28,780 nt of DNA from CAZJJZ01 sp964546505 (GTDB taxonomy: Bacteria; Patescibacteriota; Gracilibacteria; UBA1369). The notes under the pieces are model-generated. The model did not search any database. It was not told the origin of the DNA and saw nothing but the letters and a program-made list of their open reading frames with translations. Made by a program: the position numbers and the translations under genes. Positions 16,332 through 24,276 of this stretch are shown piece by piece (position 1 is the stretch's first letter; every line of letters starts with the position of its first letter). The stretch covers positions 1 to 28,780 of the forward strand of contig CAZJJZ010000019.1 in assembly GCA_964546505.1 (NCBI GenBank), given 5' to 3'.

Positions 16332-17270
16332 ATGAAATTGAAAAACGCTTACAACCAGTTTTTGGAATATTGTGAAATCACCAAGAATCAAGCCAATAAA
16401 ACGCTGGAAAATTATGGTCATTACCTGAAACGCTTTGTGGATTTTGCCGGTGCTGAAATGGAGGTCGAAAAAATCAATCTGGAACTAGTTAATCGCTATC
16501 GTTTGAAGTTAAATCGTCTGCAGGATGAATTGGGGAATCAACTTCTCTCAGTCAAAACACAAAACTATCACATCATCGCATTGCGGGCATTTTTGAAATT
16601 TTTGATCAAACAGGATGTGCAGACTTTAGCTCCGGAAAAGGTGGAATTACCTAAGTCTTCAGGAAGAACAGTGGAGTTTTTGGAAGTAGAGGAAATTGAG
16701 AGAATCCTGGCTGTGATTGGCAAAGATAAATTGGCCGGCTTGAGGGATTACGCCATATTGATGACACTGTTCTCCACAGGGCTGCGCATTTCTGAACTAG
16801 TGGCTCTAAATAGAGAAGATATCAATTTGGAGACTAAAGAATTCAAAGTATTGGGAAAAGGTCGTAAATATCGTATTGTTTTTCTTTCCAGTGAGGCAGC
16901 TGAAGCTTTAAGCAATTATTTCCAGGCTAGACAAGATCAATATAGTCCGGCTTTTGTGAGTCACGGTAGAGGTCATGCTGAAGATGTTGCAAAGCCCAGC
17001 CAAAAGAAAATAGCTGAAAATAGAAGACTCACTGCTACGATGATACAGTATTTGGTACGTAATTATGGTAAAAAAGCCGGTCTGGTAAAACCCGTAACGC
17101 CACATAAGTTAAGGCACTCTTTCGCCACGGATTTGTTGAAAAATGGTGCTGACTTGCGTAGTGTGCAAGACATGCTGGGTCATAGTTCGATTACCACAAC
17201 ACAAATTTATACTCATTTGACGGATAAACGCTTACAAGAAGTACATCAAAAATTTCATAATAAAAAATAA
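16332..17270 (+). CDS. xerD: Tyrosine recombinase, XerC/XerD-like
   Basis: A recombinase that resolves chromosome dimers at dif. From ATG 16332 (MKLKNAYNQFLEY) it has 312 residues, close to the usual 300. The SAM-like N-terminal DNA-binding domain is about 1-95. The catalytic domain carries R152 (TGLRISELVAL), the K-containing beta hairpin (GKGRKYRIVF), HKLRH with H258 and R261, H284 (LGHSS) and the nucleophile Y293 (TTQIYTHL). All catalytic residues are present. ftsE starts 2 bp after its stop, so recombination and division genes are co-transcribed. XerC, XerD or the single-protein XerH/XerS type cannot be separated here, so the symbol is approximate. No dif site was recognised. Confidence 0.93.
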   Translation: MKLKNAYNQFLEYCEITKNQANKTLENYGHYLKRFVDFAGAEMEVEKINLELVNRYRLKLNRLQDELGNQLLSVKTQNYHIIALRAFLKFLIKQDVQTLAPEKVELPKSSGRTVEFLEVEEIERILAVIGKDKLAGLRDYAILMTLFSTGLRISELVALNREDINLETKEFKVLGKGRKYRIVFLSSEAAEALSNYFQARQDQYSPAFVSHGRGHAEDVAKPSQKKIAENRRLTATMIQYLVRNYGKKAGLVKPVTPHKLRHSFATDLLKNGADLRSVQDMLGHSSITTTQIYTHLTDKRLQEVHQKFHNKK

Positions 17271-17272
17271 GC

Positions 17273-17947
17273 ATGCTCAGTTTTGCAAAAGTAGTAAAAA
17301 AGTATGACCACAAAAAGGTTTTAAATGGCATTGATTTGACTATTCACAAAGGTGAATTCGTTTCCATAATAGGGCCGTCGGGTGCTGGAAAATCAACTTT
17401 GATCAATGTCCTGATCGGCGCAGAGGCCATTCAAAGTGGTGCAATCACTGTTGATGGCTTTAGGATTAATGAAATGAGAGATGAGGAATTGCAGTTTTAC
17501 CGTCGTCGAGTGGGGATAGTCTTTCAAGATTATCGTTTGCTACCTAATAAGTCGGTCTGGGAAAATGTGGCATTCGCCTTGGAGGTGTGTGGCTACCCCA
17601 ATAATCTGGTCAAAGAAAAAACCAGTCAGGCACTGGAAAGAGTGGGGCTTTCCGCGCACGCCAAACATTTCCCTCATCAATTATCGGGCGGAGAAAAACA
17701 AAGAGTCGCAATAGCCAGAGCCTTGGTGCATGCGCCGGGCATGATAGTGGCTGATGAACCAACCGGAAATTTGGATCCAAAAACCGCCCTGGAAATAATC
17801 AAGTTGCTGGTAGAGTTAAATAATGAGGGTATTACTGTGATTTTGACTACACATAATAAAGACTTGGTGAATTTCCTGAAAAGAAGAGTAATAAAAATCG
17901 AGGGTGGAGAAATTGTGAAAGATGAGGGCCAGGGCTATTATTCTTAA
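17273..17947 (+). CDS. ftsE: Cell division ATP-binding protein FtsE
   Basis: The ABC ATPase that works with FtsX to switch on peptidoglycan hydrolases at the division site. Walker A GPSGAGKST is at 34-42, the Q-loop FQDYRLLPNKSVWENVAF at about 84-101, the signature LSGGEKQ at 137-143, Walker B IVADEP at 158-163 and the H-loop His at 194. The Q-loop sequence and the 224-residue length are typical of FtsE rather than MacB or LolD. ftsX normally follows directly. Here the next gene is recX on the opposite strand, so the partner must be elsewhere or absent. Confidence 0.92.
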   Translation: MLSFAKVVKKYDHKKVLNGIDLTIHKGEFVSIIGPSGAGKSTLINVLIGAEAIQSGAITVDGFRINEMRDEELQFYRRRVGIVFQDYRLLPNKSVWENVAFALEVCGYPNNLVKEKTSQALERVGLSAHAKHFPHQLSGGEKQRVAIARALVHAPGMIVADEPTGNLDPKTALEIIKLLVELNNEGITVILTTHNKDLVNFLKRRVIKIEGGEIVKDEGQGYYS

Positions 17948-17956
17948 GCTTTGGTA

Positions 17957-17988
17957 AGTTTTCTGCTTTTCAAACATTGCTGAAAACT
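17957..17988. terminator. Possible bidirectional terminator between ftsE and recX
   Basis: AGTTTTCTGC (17957-17966) pairs with GCTGAAAACT (17979-17988) with one mismatch and a 12-base loop. It lies between two converging genes. The stem is AT-rich and lacks a clean T tract. Confidence 0.35.
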
Positions 17989-17992
17989 ATGT

Positions 17993-18493
17993 TTAATCTA
18001 CAAGTGGTAAATCACAATCCTTAATGATTTTTGAAGCGGTTTTACCAGAAAAACCTCTAGCAGCCAGACGGCGAAGTAGAGTAAGTTTTTGTTTGTCGCT
18101 GGGAAGTTGCTTGAAAGCACTGGTAGACATTACTTTTTCAACCAATCGAGTGGCACTTTTGATTTCATCTGGTGGATTTTGAGCAAGAGCATTCTGGATA
18201 ATTTGTTTACTGACGCCCTTGTGCTGTAACTTGTGTTTGATAGCAAAAATACCCTGAGGTTTGCGGCTTTCTTGGCTAATTAAATAGAGGTTAGCATATT
18301 CCGTATCATTGATAATGCCACTGTTTTCGAAACGTGCGACGATTTGTTGTAATTCAGTATCCGTGAGCGGGGATTCTGATCTGGCATTTTTGAGACTGAG
18401 CTTATGTAAAAGTTCTTTGCGAGTGTAACGTTTAGCAGCTAATAATTGATAAGCATAATTAATCAGTAACTTACTGTTATTCATTGAAGACAT
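17993..18493 (-). CDS. recX: RecX, regulator of RecA
   Basis: A 166-residue helical-repeat protein that binds RecA filaments and usually limits their growth. The N-terminal motif INYAYQLLAAKRYTRKELLHKL is typical, followed by the repeats FENSGIINDTEYANLYL and the C-terminal LLRRLAARGFS segment. It could start at the first or at a second ATG three codons in (MNNSK), with no ribosome-binding site to decide. It lies 136 bp downstream of recA on the same strand, the common bacterial order. A strong hairpin in that spacer may set how much recX is made. Confidence 0.92.
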   Translation of the reverse strand: MSSMNNSKLLINYAYQLLAAKRYTRKELLHKLSLKNARSESPLTDTELQQIVARFENSGIINDTEYANLYLISQESRKPQGIFAIKHKLQHKGVSKQIIQNALAQNPPDEIKSATRLVEKVMSTSAFKQLPSDKQKLTLLRRLAARGFSGKTASKIIKDCDLPLVD

Positions 18494-18511
18494 CGATTAA
18501 AGTTTGATTTA

Positions 18512-18555
18512 ACTCACCCACCGAGGGGACAATGTGTCCCCTGGGTTGAAGTGAG
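18512..18555 (-). promoter_or_regulatory. Structured recA-recX spacer with perfect hairpin
   Basis: AGGGGACA (18524-18531) and TGTCCCCT (18535-18542) form a perfect 8-bp stem with a 3-base loop. ACC (18520-18522) and GGT (18544-18546) extend it past a mismatch. Further out, CTCAC (18513-18517) and GTGAG (18551-18555) can also pair. The minus-strand downstream sequence is not a run of T, so it is not a textbook terminator. It may be an attenuator between recA and recX, as is known for the E. coli pair, or an mRNA end stabiliser. Confidence 0.6.
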
Positions 18556-18629
18556 GCTTTTCTAGGGCTTTTAATTATTATTGCTGTCAATTGGCACAAC
18601 AATGGAAATATAACGCAGGAGGCAGAAAT

Positions 18630-19790
18630 TTATTTCTTTACAGACTTGACTGACTTATCTTCCTGTGATGTTTTAGCCGCTCTGGCATCTACTTTGGCAG
18701 CCAAAGCCGCTACCTTATCAGCATCAAAATCCTCCTCCATTTCGTCGCTGTCGTCATAGGCGCCGGCCTGTTCTGCCAGTTTGGCTTTGTGTATTTTGTC
18801 TAATACGTCCTTTTCCAAGGTTTGAGCTACTTTTTGATTATCCTTTGACTTCAGGAAAGCCTTGGCATTTTCACGTCCTTGGCCAATTTTGAGATCGCCG
18901 TAGCTATAGAAGGCGCCGGCCTTTTGAACCGCCTCATATTTAACGGCCAGGTCTAACAGGTCGCCTGTGCGGCAAATACCCTTATTATACATGATATCGA
19001 ATTCAGCTGTTTTGAAAGGTGGGGCAACTTTATTCTTTACAACTTTTACTTTTACTCGATTACCTGTGTACAGTTTGTCTTCACCGGCACCTTCTTCCAA
19101 TTTTCCGGTACTACGAATTTCCATTCTGACTGAAGCATAAAATTTGAGAGCATTACCTCCGGTAGTAGTCTCCGGATTGCCAAACATCACACCGATTTTC
19201 ATGCGCAATTGATTGATGAACACTACAGTACTTTTAGATTTACTGATTGCAGCGGTGAGTTTGCGTAGTGCCTGGCTCATCAAACGTGCCTGTAAACCCA
19301 TGTGAGAGTCCCCCATTTCTCCTTCTATTTCCGCCTTGGGCGTCAAAGCTGCCACAGAGTCGATGATGATCAGGTCGATGGCATTGGACCGAACCAGTGT
19401 TTCGGCTATTTCCAACGCTTGCTCGCCACTATCTGGTTGTGAAATCAACAAATTGTCCAAATCTACGCCAATACGACGTGCGTATTCTGGATCAAGCGCG
19501 TGTTCAGCATCAATGAAAGCAGCCATGCCACCTTTTTTTTGCACTTCAGAAATCATGTGCAGAGTTAAAGTTGTTTTACCGGAACTCTCGGGACCATAAA
19601 CTTCGATAATACGCCCCTTGGGTACACCTCCTCCAAGAGCAAGATCCAGTGATAAAGAGCCGGTAGAAAAAGTTTCAATTTGGACATTTTCAGCTTTACC
19701 CATTTTCATGATAGCCCCTTTACCAAAACTGCGTTCAATTTGGGCCAGTGCCAATTCCACCGCTTTTGCTTTTTCGTTTAAATTAGTCAT
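18630..19790 (-). CDS. recA: Recombinase RecA
   Basis: A 386-residue ATP-dependent strand-exchange protein and SOS co-protease. Walker A GPESSGKTT is at 66-74, followed by the AAFIDAEHALDPEYA segment, Walker B LIIIDSVAAL, the L1 region EGEMGDSHMGLQARLMSQALRKL (around 155-177) and the L2 region FINQLRMKIGVMFGNPETTTGG. The C-terminal tail after about 345 is acidic then lysine-rich, as in other RecAs. The ATG at 19790 gives the standard start MTNLNEKAKAVELAL. Its promoter spacer is a perfect palindrome, a likely repressor site. Confidence 0.99.
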   Translation of the reverse strand: MTNLNEKAKAVELALAQIERSFGKGAIMKMGKAENVQIETFSTGSLSLDLALGGGVPKGRIIEVYGPESSGKTTLTLHMISEVQKKGGMAAFIDAEHALDPEYARRIGVDLDNLLISQPDSGEQALEIAETLVRSNAIDLIIIDSVAALTPKAEIEGEMGDSHMGLQARLMSQALRKLTAAISKSKSTVVFINQLRMKIGVMFGNPETTTGGNALKFYASVRMEIRSTGKLEEGAGEDKLYTGNRVKVKVVKNKVAPPFKTAEFDIMYNKGICRTGDLLDLAVKYEAVQKAGAFYSYGDLKIGQGRENAKAFLKSKDNQKVAQTLEKDVLDKIHKAKLAEQAGAYDDSDEMEEDFDADKVAALAAKVDARAAKTSQEDKSVKSVKK

Positions 19791-19816
19791 TTTAAGTTGT
19801 TTAGGATTACGTGATG

Positions 19817-19845
19817 ATGATAGGTGAGTGTTTACTCACCGTCAA
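19817..19845 (-). promoter_or_regulatory. recA promoter with a palindromic operator in the spacer
   Basis: Minus strand TTGACG (19845-19840), exactly 17 bp, TATCAT (19822-19817), 5/6 at each box. The spacer is the perfect dyad GGTGAGT-AAAC-ACTCACC (19840-19823, 18 bp), so a dimeric repressor bound here would block polymerase. The ATG lies 26 bp downstream of the -10. The palindrome is not the Gram-positive (GAAC-N4-GTTC) or enterobacterial (CTGT-N8-ACAG) LexA box. Confidence 0.75.
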
Positions 19846-19999
19846 CCAAATACTCTGTACAGATGGGCGTTTGGTGATCTAATTTTAGGCCGAGGCGATT
19901 AAAGAAAGGTTAATTTTTGCTTAATTTAATAATAACCAAGCCAGCAGAAGGATAATCAGTTAGTAAGCTCAAGCCAGTGAGCCCGCGGCCTCCGGTAAA

Positions 20000-20028
20000 T
20001 TGCTGAAATTGGGTTTATATGGTAAAAT
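20000..20028 (+). promoter_or_regulatory. Promoter of the MscS gene
   Basis: TTGCTG (20000-20005), 17 bp, extended -10 TGG-TAAAAT (20020-20028). The ATG is at 20053. Between the recA promoter and here (19846-19999) I see nothing further. Confidence 0.5.
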
Positions 20029-20052
20029 GTAGGGAAATAAATAACTTCGACC

Positions 20053-21027
20053 ATGGCGACCACACCCTCAGTGGGCATACAAAGTAGCGGTAGTGCAATT
20101 AGTAATAACAGCGGCTTAGATCTGGAAAACCTGCTGCCATTCATCTTGGAGAAGTTTGTGGCAGTGCTGATGTCTGCCTTGATTGTGGTGGTAGGGATTT
20201 TTTTAATCAATATTATTAAAGGTTATTTGAGGCGGCTGCAAGTTCAGCATGAACAACAAAAAACCGCATTAAACCTCTTTGAGAAGCTGGTAACCGGATT
20301 TTTGGTGGTGATTATCATTACTTTAGCCTTAAAAAATGTGGGATTGGATATGACTTTGTTGGTGAGCGTATCCATACTGGGCTTGAGTTATGGCTTGCAG
20401 GACATTATTAAAAATTACGTGGCGGGAATTCTCATCTTGTTTAAATCACCTTTTAAAATTGGCGAAATTATCAAAATCAAAGATTTTACCGGCAGAGTAG
20501 AAAAAATCGACTTTCAATCCACCACTTTACGCACCTTTGATCGTAGAAACGTGACAATATACAATAGCGACGTGATGACTCAGGCGATTGTGAATTTCAG
20601 TAACAGCTCTGTACGTAGAATTGATTTGGCGGTCACCCTGGGATATGGCACGGATACCACACAGGCTTTGCAAATTTTTGAACAGATTTTGGCGAGGGCC
20701 GAAGGAATACTGAAGAATCCTGCTTATCGAATTGTGTTTAAAAAATTTGCAGATAATGGCGTTTGTTTTGAAATCCGCGCCTGGGTGCAAATGCCAGCCA
20801 ATATCCTGCAAATCAAATCAGATTTAGCGATGAAAATCAATCAAGCTTTTGATGAAAAAGGCTTCTATATGCCGTACACAAAAGACATTCAGTTGGAAGC
20901 AGATTATACTTTGGGAGAATCCAGAGATCAGCAAAAATCGCGCTTATTGCAAAGCTTGACAATTCCTGCAGCGACACTGCCGCAGGGCTTAGTGCCGGAG
21001 TTGATAGATTTTGAGGAAATGGAATAA
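20053..21027 (+). CDS. MscS-family mechanosensitive channel
   Basis: A 324-residue inner-membrane channel that opens under tension to release solutes on hypo-osmotic shock. Three hydrophobic segments lie at about 27-55, 78-99 and 105-137. The pore-lining third helix is LLVSVSILGLSYGLQDIIKN followed by YVAGILILFKSPFKIGE, the MscS signature region, and then a beta domain (GRVEKIDFQSTTLRTFDRRNVTIYN) and alpha/beta C-terminal domain. The tail after about 285 is charged. The gene stands alone with its own promoter. Ion specificity and tension threshold cannot be read. Confidence 0.93.
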   Translation: MATTPSVGIQSSGSAISNNSGLDLENLLPFILEKFVAVLMSALIVVVGIFLINIIKGYLRRLQVQHEQQKTALNLFEKLVTGFLVVIIITLALKNVGLDMTLLVSVSILGLSYGLQDIIKNYVAGILILFKSPFKIGEIIKIKDFTGRVEKIDFQSTTLRTFDRRNVTIYNSDVMTQAIVNFSNSSVRRIDLAVTLGYGTDTTQALQIFEQILARAEGILKNPAYRIVFKKFADNGVCFEIRAWVQMPANILQIKSDLAMKINQAFDEKGFYMPYTKDIQLEADYTLGESRDQQKSRLLQSLTIPAATLPQGLVPELIDFEEME

Positions 21028-21043
21028 AGGAGCAAAACTACTC

Positions 21044-21071
21044 TTGCAAACAGACCAGAAACTTCTATAGT
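21044..21071 (+). promoter_or_regulatory. Promoter of ldh-ctpA
   Basis: TTGCAA (21044-21049), 16 bp, TATAGT (21066-21071). Transcription would start near 21078, 23 bp before the ldh ATG. Confidence 0.6.
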
Positions 21072-21100
21072 GGTGGCGACATTTTTTAACCCCTTTTCCC

Positions 21101-22057
21101 ATGTCTGTTTTTCATAGTAAACCGACTGTATTTAATCATCGTTTTAAGGTCAGTGTAGTGGGCGCCGCCGGCAATGTTGGAGCGACTGGTGCTTATGCCA
21201 TGTTACTAAATGGTATCGCTACTGATTTGGTGTTAATTGATATTTTTAAAGACAAAGTCGATGGAGTTAAAATGGACTTTATGCATTCAAGCGCCTTGGT
21301 TCCGGCTGTAAATGTTTCCGCTAGTGATGACTTTGCCGCTGCGGAAGGTTCCAACTTGGTGGTAATTACTGCTGGTGCCAGACAAAAAGAAGGTGAAACC
21401 CGCTTACAATTAATTGAAACTAATCGCAAGATCTTTGGCGATTTGATTCCTAAATTGGTAAAAGCTGCACCTGAGGCCATTTTCCTGATAGTTTCCAATC
21501 CTGTGGATGTACTAACTTATGAAGCCATTAAATTGGCTGGTTTGCCAAAGGGGAGAGTGTTTGGTAGCGGAACTGTCTTGGACACCGCTCGCTTTCGTTT
21601 TCACTTGTCTGAAAAAGTGGGAGTACATGCCAGCAGTATCAATGCCTATATTTTGGGAGAACATGGAGATAGCTCATTTCCAGTGATCAGCTCAGCCGAG
21701 ATTGGTGGTCAACCTTTATTAACCTTTCCTGGATTGGAACAAGCTGATATTGAAGGAGCATATCAGGAGGCTCGTGACGCAGCCTATAAAATCATCAAGG
21801 CAATGGGCTTTACCTGCTATTCAATAGGCACTGTGATTGCGGAAATTGCCAAAGCAATTAGAAATAACTCGGCGATGGTATTGCCTGTTTCGGTGGAATT
21901 GGATAATTATCATGGACATAGTGGAGTAGCATTGAGTGTTCCGACCATTGTGGACGCATCCGGGGCTAGTAAAGTCTTGAATATTTCATTGAATGATCAA
22001 GAAAAAGCAAAATTAGCCTTCTCAGTAGAGACCTTAAAAGCTATGATCAAAGCATAA
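21101..22057 (+). CDS. ldh: L-lactate dehydrogenase
   Basis: A 318-residue NAD-dependent enzyme reducing pyruvate to L-lactate and regenerating NAD+ for glycolysis. The NAD-binding motif is GAAGNVG at 21-27. The specificity loop reads GARQKEGETRL (92-102), with Gln95 at the position that selects pyruvate. Malate dehydrogenases have Arg there. R164 (LDTARFR) and the proton-relay His188 in GEHGD are present. It fits a fermentative lifestyle without a full respiratory chain. ctpA starts 16 bp downstream, probably in the same transcript. The malate dehydrogenase alternative is unlikely given Gln95. Confidence 0.95.
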   Translation: MSVFHSKPTVFNHRFKVSVVGAAGNVGATGAYAMLLNGIATDLVLIDIFKDKVDGVKMDFMHSSALVPAVNVSASDDFAAAEGSNLVVITAGARQKEGETRLQLIETNRKIFGDLIPKLVKAAPEAIFLIVSNPVDVLTYEAIKLAGLPKGRVFGSGTVLDTARFRFHLSEKVGVHASSINAYILGEHGDSSFPVISSAEIGGQPLLTFPGLEQADIEGAYQEARDAAYKIIKAMGFTCYSIGTVIAEIAKAIRNNSAMVLPVSVELDNYHGHSGVALSVPTIVDASGASKVLNISLNDQEKAKLAFSVETLKAMIKA

Positions 22058-22073
22058 GCTATTTTTTAGGTTT

Positions 22074-23327
22074 ATGAAAAGAACAACAAGAATAATCAGT
22101 TATTTTGCGATTTTTTCAGTAGTTTTTTATGCTGGCTGGTCGGCTAACCATTGGTTGGCCGAAAATCCGGTTTCGGCGAATGTTGTTAATCCTGTAAATA
22201 GTCAAGTTGCGAACAAAAACTCCCTGGCCGGTTTGGATTTTTCGACGTTTTTGGAAGTTAAGGAGATTTTGGAAAAAAACTATATTAATCAAGAACAAAT
22301 AGATGATCAGAAATTAGTGGAGGGGGCAATTAAAGGTATGGCTAATTCTTTGGAAGACCCTTACACGGAGTTTATGACAGCAGAGGAAACCAAAGAATTT
22401 AATAGCGATTTAAATGATGAACTGGAAGGAATTGGCGCTGAACTGACAGTCAAAGACGGATTGCTGGTAGTTGTGTCACCGTTAAAAAATTCACCGGCCA
22501 TGAAAGCCGGCCTCAAGCCTGATGACATCATCTATAAAATAGATGGAGAGGTTGCCGCCGAGTTGAGCCTCTATAATGCTATCAAAAAAATTCGTGGCAA
22601 AACCGGTACCGAAGTGACTTTAACAATTGTCCGGAAAGGTAATAAAACCCCATTTGAAGTTAAAATAATCCGACAGAAGGTATCTGTGGAGAGTGTAATC
22701 ACCGAAGATTTAGGCGAAGGGATTTGGCATATTACCATTAGTCAATTCAGTGACGACACCGGTAAGGAATATCAGGCTGCCATTCAACAGGTCTTAAAAG
22801 CTAAAGCAAAAGGGTTAATTTTGGATTTACGCTACAATGGTGGAGGTTATTTGAAGGGCGCAGTTGACATCGTGGCTCCATTTTTTGAGGCTAATCAAAC
22901 TGTGGTGACGGTAAAATATCGCGATACCACACAAAATGAAGTGTTAAGAACAAGTGGCAAGGGCGCGGCTTTGGACTTACCACTGGTGGTATTAATCAAT
23001 AAAGGTTCAGCTTCGGCTTCAGAAATTGTGGCGGGGGCGATTCAAGATGAAAAACGTGGTGTGCTGATTGGTGAAAAGAGTTTTGGAAAAGGCTCGGTGC
23101 AAGAAGTTGATCCCTTAAGAGACGGCTCAAGTTTACGATTTACAGTAGCCAATTGGTATACACCTAAGGAACGTAATATCAATAAGGAAGGTTTAACACC
23201 TGATATTGAGGTAAAAGAAGAAGTTTCTGAGCAGACAAATACTGCTGATCAGGATGCTGCAGCCGTGGAAACAAAAGACGCTCAGTTACAGAAGGCGGTG
23301 GAATATTTAAAAAACCTGAAAATTTAA
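22074..23327 (+). CDS. ctpA: C-terminal processing serine peptidase, S41 family
   Basis: A 417-residue envelope protease that trims or degrades proteins by their C-termini. A signal anchor lies at about 7-29 (ISYFAIFSVVFYAGWSANHW). A PDZ domain follows (about 115-200, GIGAELTVKDGLLVV to VTLTIVRKG). The S41 core has the Ser/Lys dyad at S314 (GSASASEIVAG) and K339 (GEKSFGKGSVQ). About 35 residues after the core are acidic and end in a short helix. The stop overlaps the end of the minus-strand winged-helix gene by a few bases. It is likely co-transcribed with ldh. Confidence 0.95.
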   Translation: MKRTTRIISYFAIFSVVFYAGWSANHWLAENPVSANVVNPVNSQVANKNSLAGLDFSTFLEVKEILEKNYINQEQIDDQKLVEGAIKGMANSLEDPYTEFMTAEETKEFNSDLNDELEGIGAELTVKDGLLVVVSPLKNSPAMKAGLKPDDIIYKIDGEVAAELSLYNAIKKIRGKTGTEVTLTIVRKGNKTPFEVKIIRQKVSVESVITEDLGEGIWHITISQFSDDTGKEYQAAIQQVLKAKAKGLILDLRYNGGGYLKGAVDIVAPFFEANQTVVTVKYRDTTQNEVLRTSGKGAALDLPLVVLINKGSASASEIVAGAIQDEKRGVLIGEKSFGKGSVQEVDPLRDGSSLRFTVANWYTPKERNINKEGLTPDIEVKEEVSEQTNTADQDAAAVETKDAQLQKAVEYLKNLKI

Positions 23328-23734
23328 ATCACCTTGCAGTCTGAGTTAAGGGCGAAATAATAGCCAATCCCATGTATAGTCCTGATGGGATTGAAGTTGA
23401 AAAGTTTGGTTAATTTGCGCCTCAGTAGGCAAAGGTGAACTTCAAGTGTATTGGTACTGGCGAAGCTTTCATAATTCCAGATTAATTCCAGCAGGCTTTG
23501 CTTGGTAATTGTTCTGCATTGATTGGCGAGCAGAAAAATCAGTAGGTCTGCTTCTTTTTTTCTTAATTTTAAAATTTCCCCGGAAGGAGCACTGAGTAGT
23601 CGTGTTTCTGGGAAAAAGCTGATGTTACCCAATGCTATGGCTGTTGTGGCTTGTGGGTCGACAGACTCCACAGCAGATGTAGCAGCTAAGGTGGTGAGTA
23701 TTGCTGAGCCCGGAGAACTGCCTCTGACCTTCAT
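23324..23734 (-). CDS. Receiver-less OmpR/PhoB-type winged-helix protein
   Basis: A 136-residue DNA-binding protein. The C-terminal part (about 35-130) matches the Trans_reg_C winged helix of response regulators: LRKKEADLLIFLLANQCRTITKQ, LLELIWN, NTLEVHLCLLRRKL and RTIHGIGYYF. The first 35 residues are low-complexity (Ala, Ser, Thr) and have no phosphoacceptor Asp or CheY-like fold. I use the ATG at 23734 rather than the GTG at 23755. It converges with ctpA with a few bases of overlap. It is either a stand-alone regulator or the remnant of a response regulator. No histidine kinase is nearby. Confidence 0.85.
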   Translation of the reverse strand: MKVRGSSPGSAILTTLAATSAVESVDPQATTAIALGNISFFPETRLLSAPSGEILKLRKKEADLLIFLLANQCRTITKQSLLELIWNYESFASTNTLEVHLCLLRRKLTKLFNFNPIRTIHGIGYYFALNSDCKVI

Positions 23735-23892
23735 AAGTAAGTGCGTTAAATACACTACATAAGTATCAAATGGTGATGAAACAAAACTTAATTTTTCCTA
23801 AATAATTCATAATTTGGCTTAGAGAGCTACTTACTGGATTGGAATTATAGCCAATATAAGGAGGTGCTTAGGCCAAAATGAATGCAAATCTA

Positions 23893-23921
23893 TTGCCAAA
23901 TTTCTGTCTTTTGAGTAGACT
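23893..23921 (+). promoter_or_regulatory. Possible tRNA-Ser promoter
   Basis: TTGCCA (23893-23898), 17 bp, TAGACT (23916-23921). The tRNA begins 26 bp after the -10. The stretch 23756-23892 before it shows nothing recognisable. Confidence 0.45.
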
Positions 23922-23947
23922 CCGTTTCGCCAAATCAAGACACATCT

Positions 23948-24037
23948 GGAGAGATGGCTGAGCGGTCGAAAGCAACGGTCTTGAAAACCGTCAGGGGCGC
24001 AAGCTCCTCCTGGGTTCGAATCCCAGTCTCTCCGCCA
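23948..24037 (+). tRNA. tRNA-Ser (anticodon UGA)
   Basis: A 90-nt serine tRNA with encoded CCA. The acceptor stem GGAGAGA (23948-23954) pairs with TCTCTCC (24027-24033), with discriminator G and CCA at 24035-24037. The anticodon stem ACGGT/ACCGT closes the loop CTTGAAA, anticodon TGA at 23982-23984, reading UCA. The long variable arm (AGGGGC, GCAA, GCTCCT) is the class II feature of tRNA-Ser. The T arm is TGGGTTCGAATCCCA. Confidence 0.97.
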
Positions 24038-24222
24038 GGTTTTACAAGGCGAAATGGAAAATATGGCAGTAGTTTTGATGTATTGTGAAATCAAAAAAGA
24101 CTGTTGATAACTTGCTCCGTGAATACTGATCGACTTCCGTCCACATCTTTCATCTTTACCTTCTTTCAATGAACGCGCGTATTTTACATTTTTTTATTTT
24201 TTGTCAATACTTTGTTAACATC

Positions 24223-24257
24223 AAAAAACCGACTCCTATTGAGGGAATCGGTTTTTT
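24223..24257. terminator. Intrinsic terminator, bidirectional
   Basis: AAAAAA, then CCGACTCC and GGAATCGG with one mismatch and a 7-base loop, then TTTTTT. It ends the LPxTG-protein transcript on the minus strand and could also stop read-through from the tRNA on the plus strand. The 24038-24222 stretch holds no other feature. Confidence 0.85.
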
Positions 24258-24276
24258 GCTTTCCTGCCATGGCAGA

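Noticed and set aside
19855..19862. CTGTACAG palindrome upstream of recA as a LexA box
   Set aside because: The enterobacterial box needs eight bases between CTGT and ACAG. Here there are none. It is a chance short palindrome.
23831..24169. Minus-strand ORF of 112 residues
   Set aside because: It crosses the tRNA-Ser gene antisense (the DWDSNPG pattern is a typical tRNA shadow).
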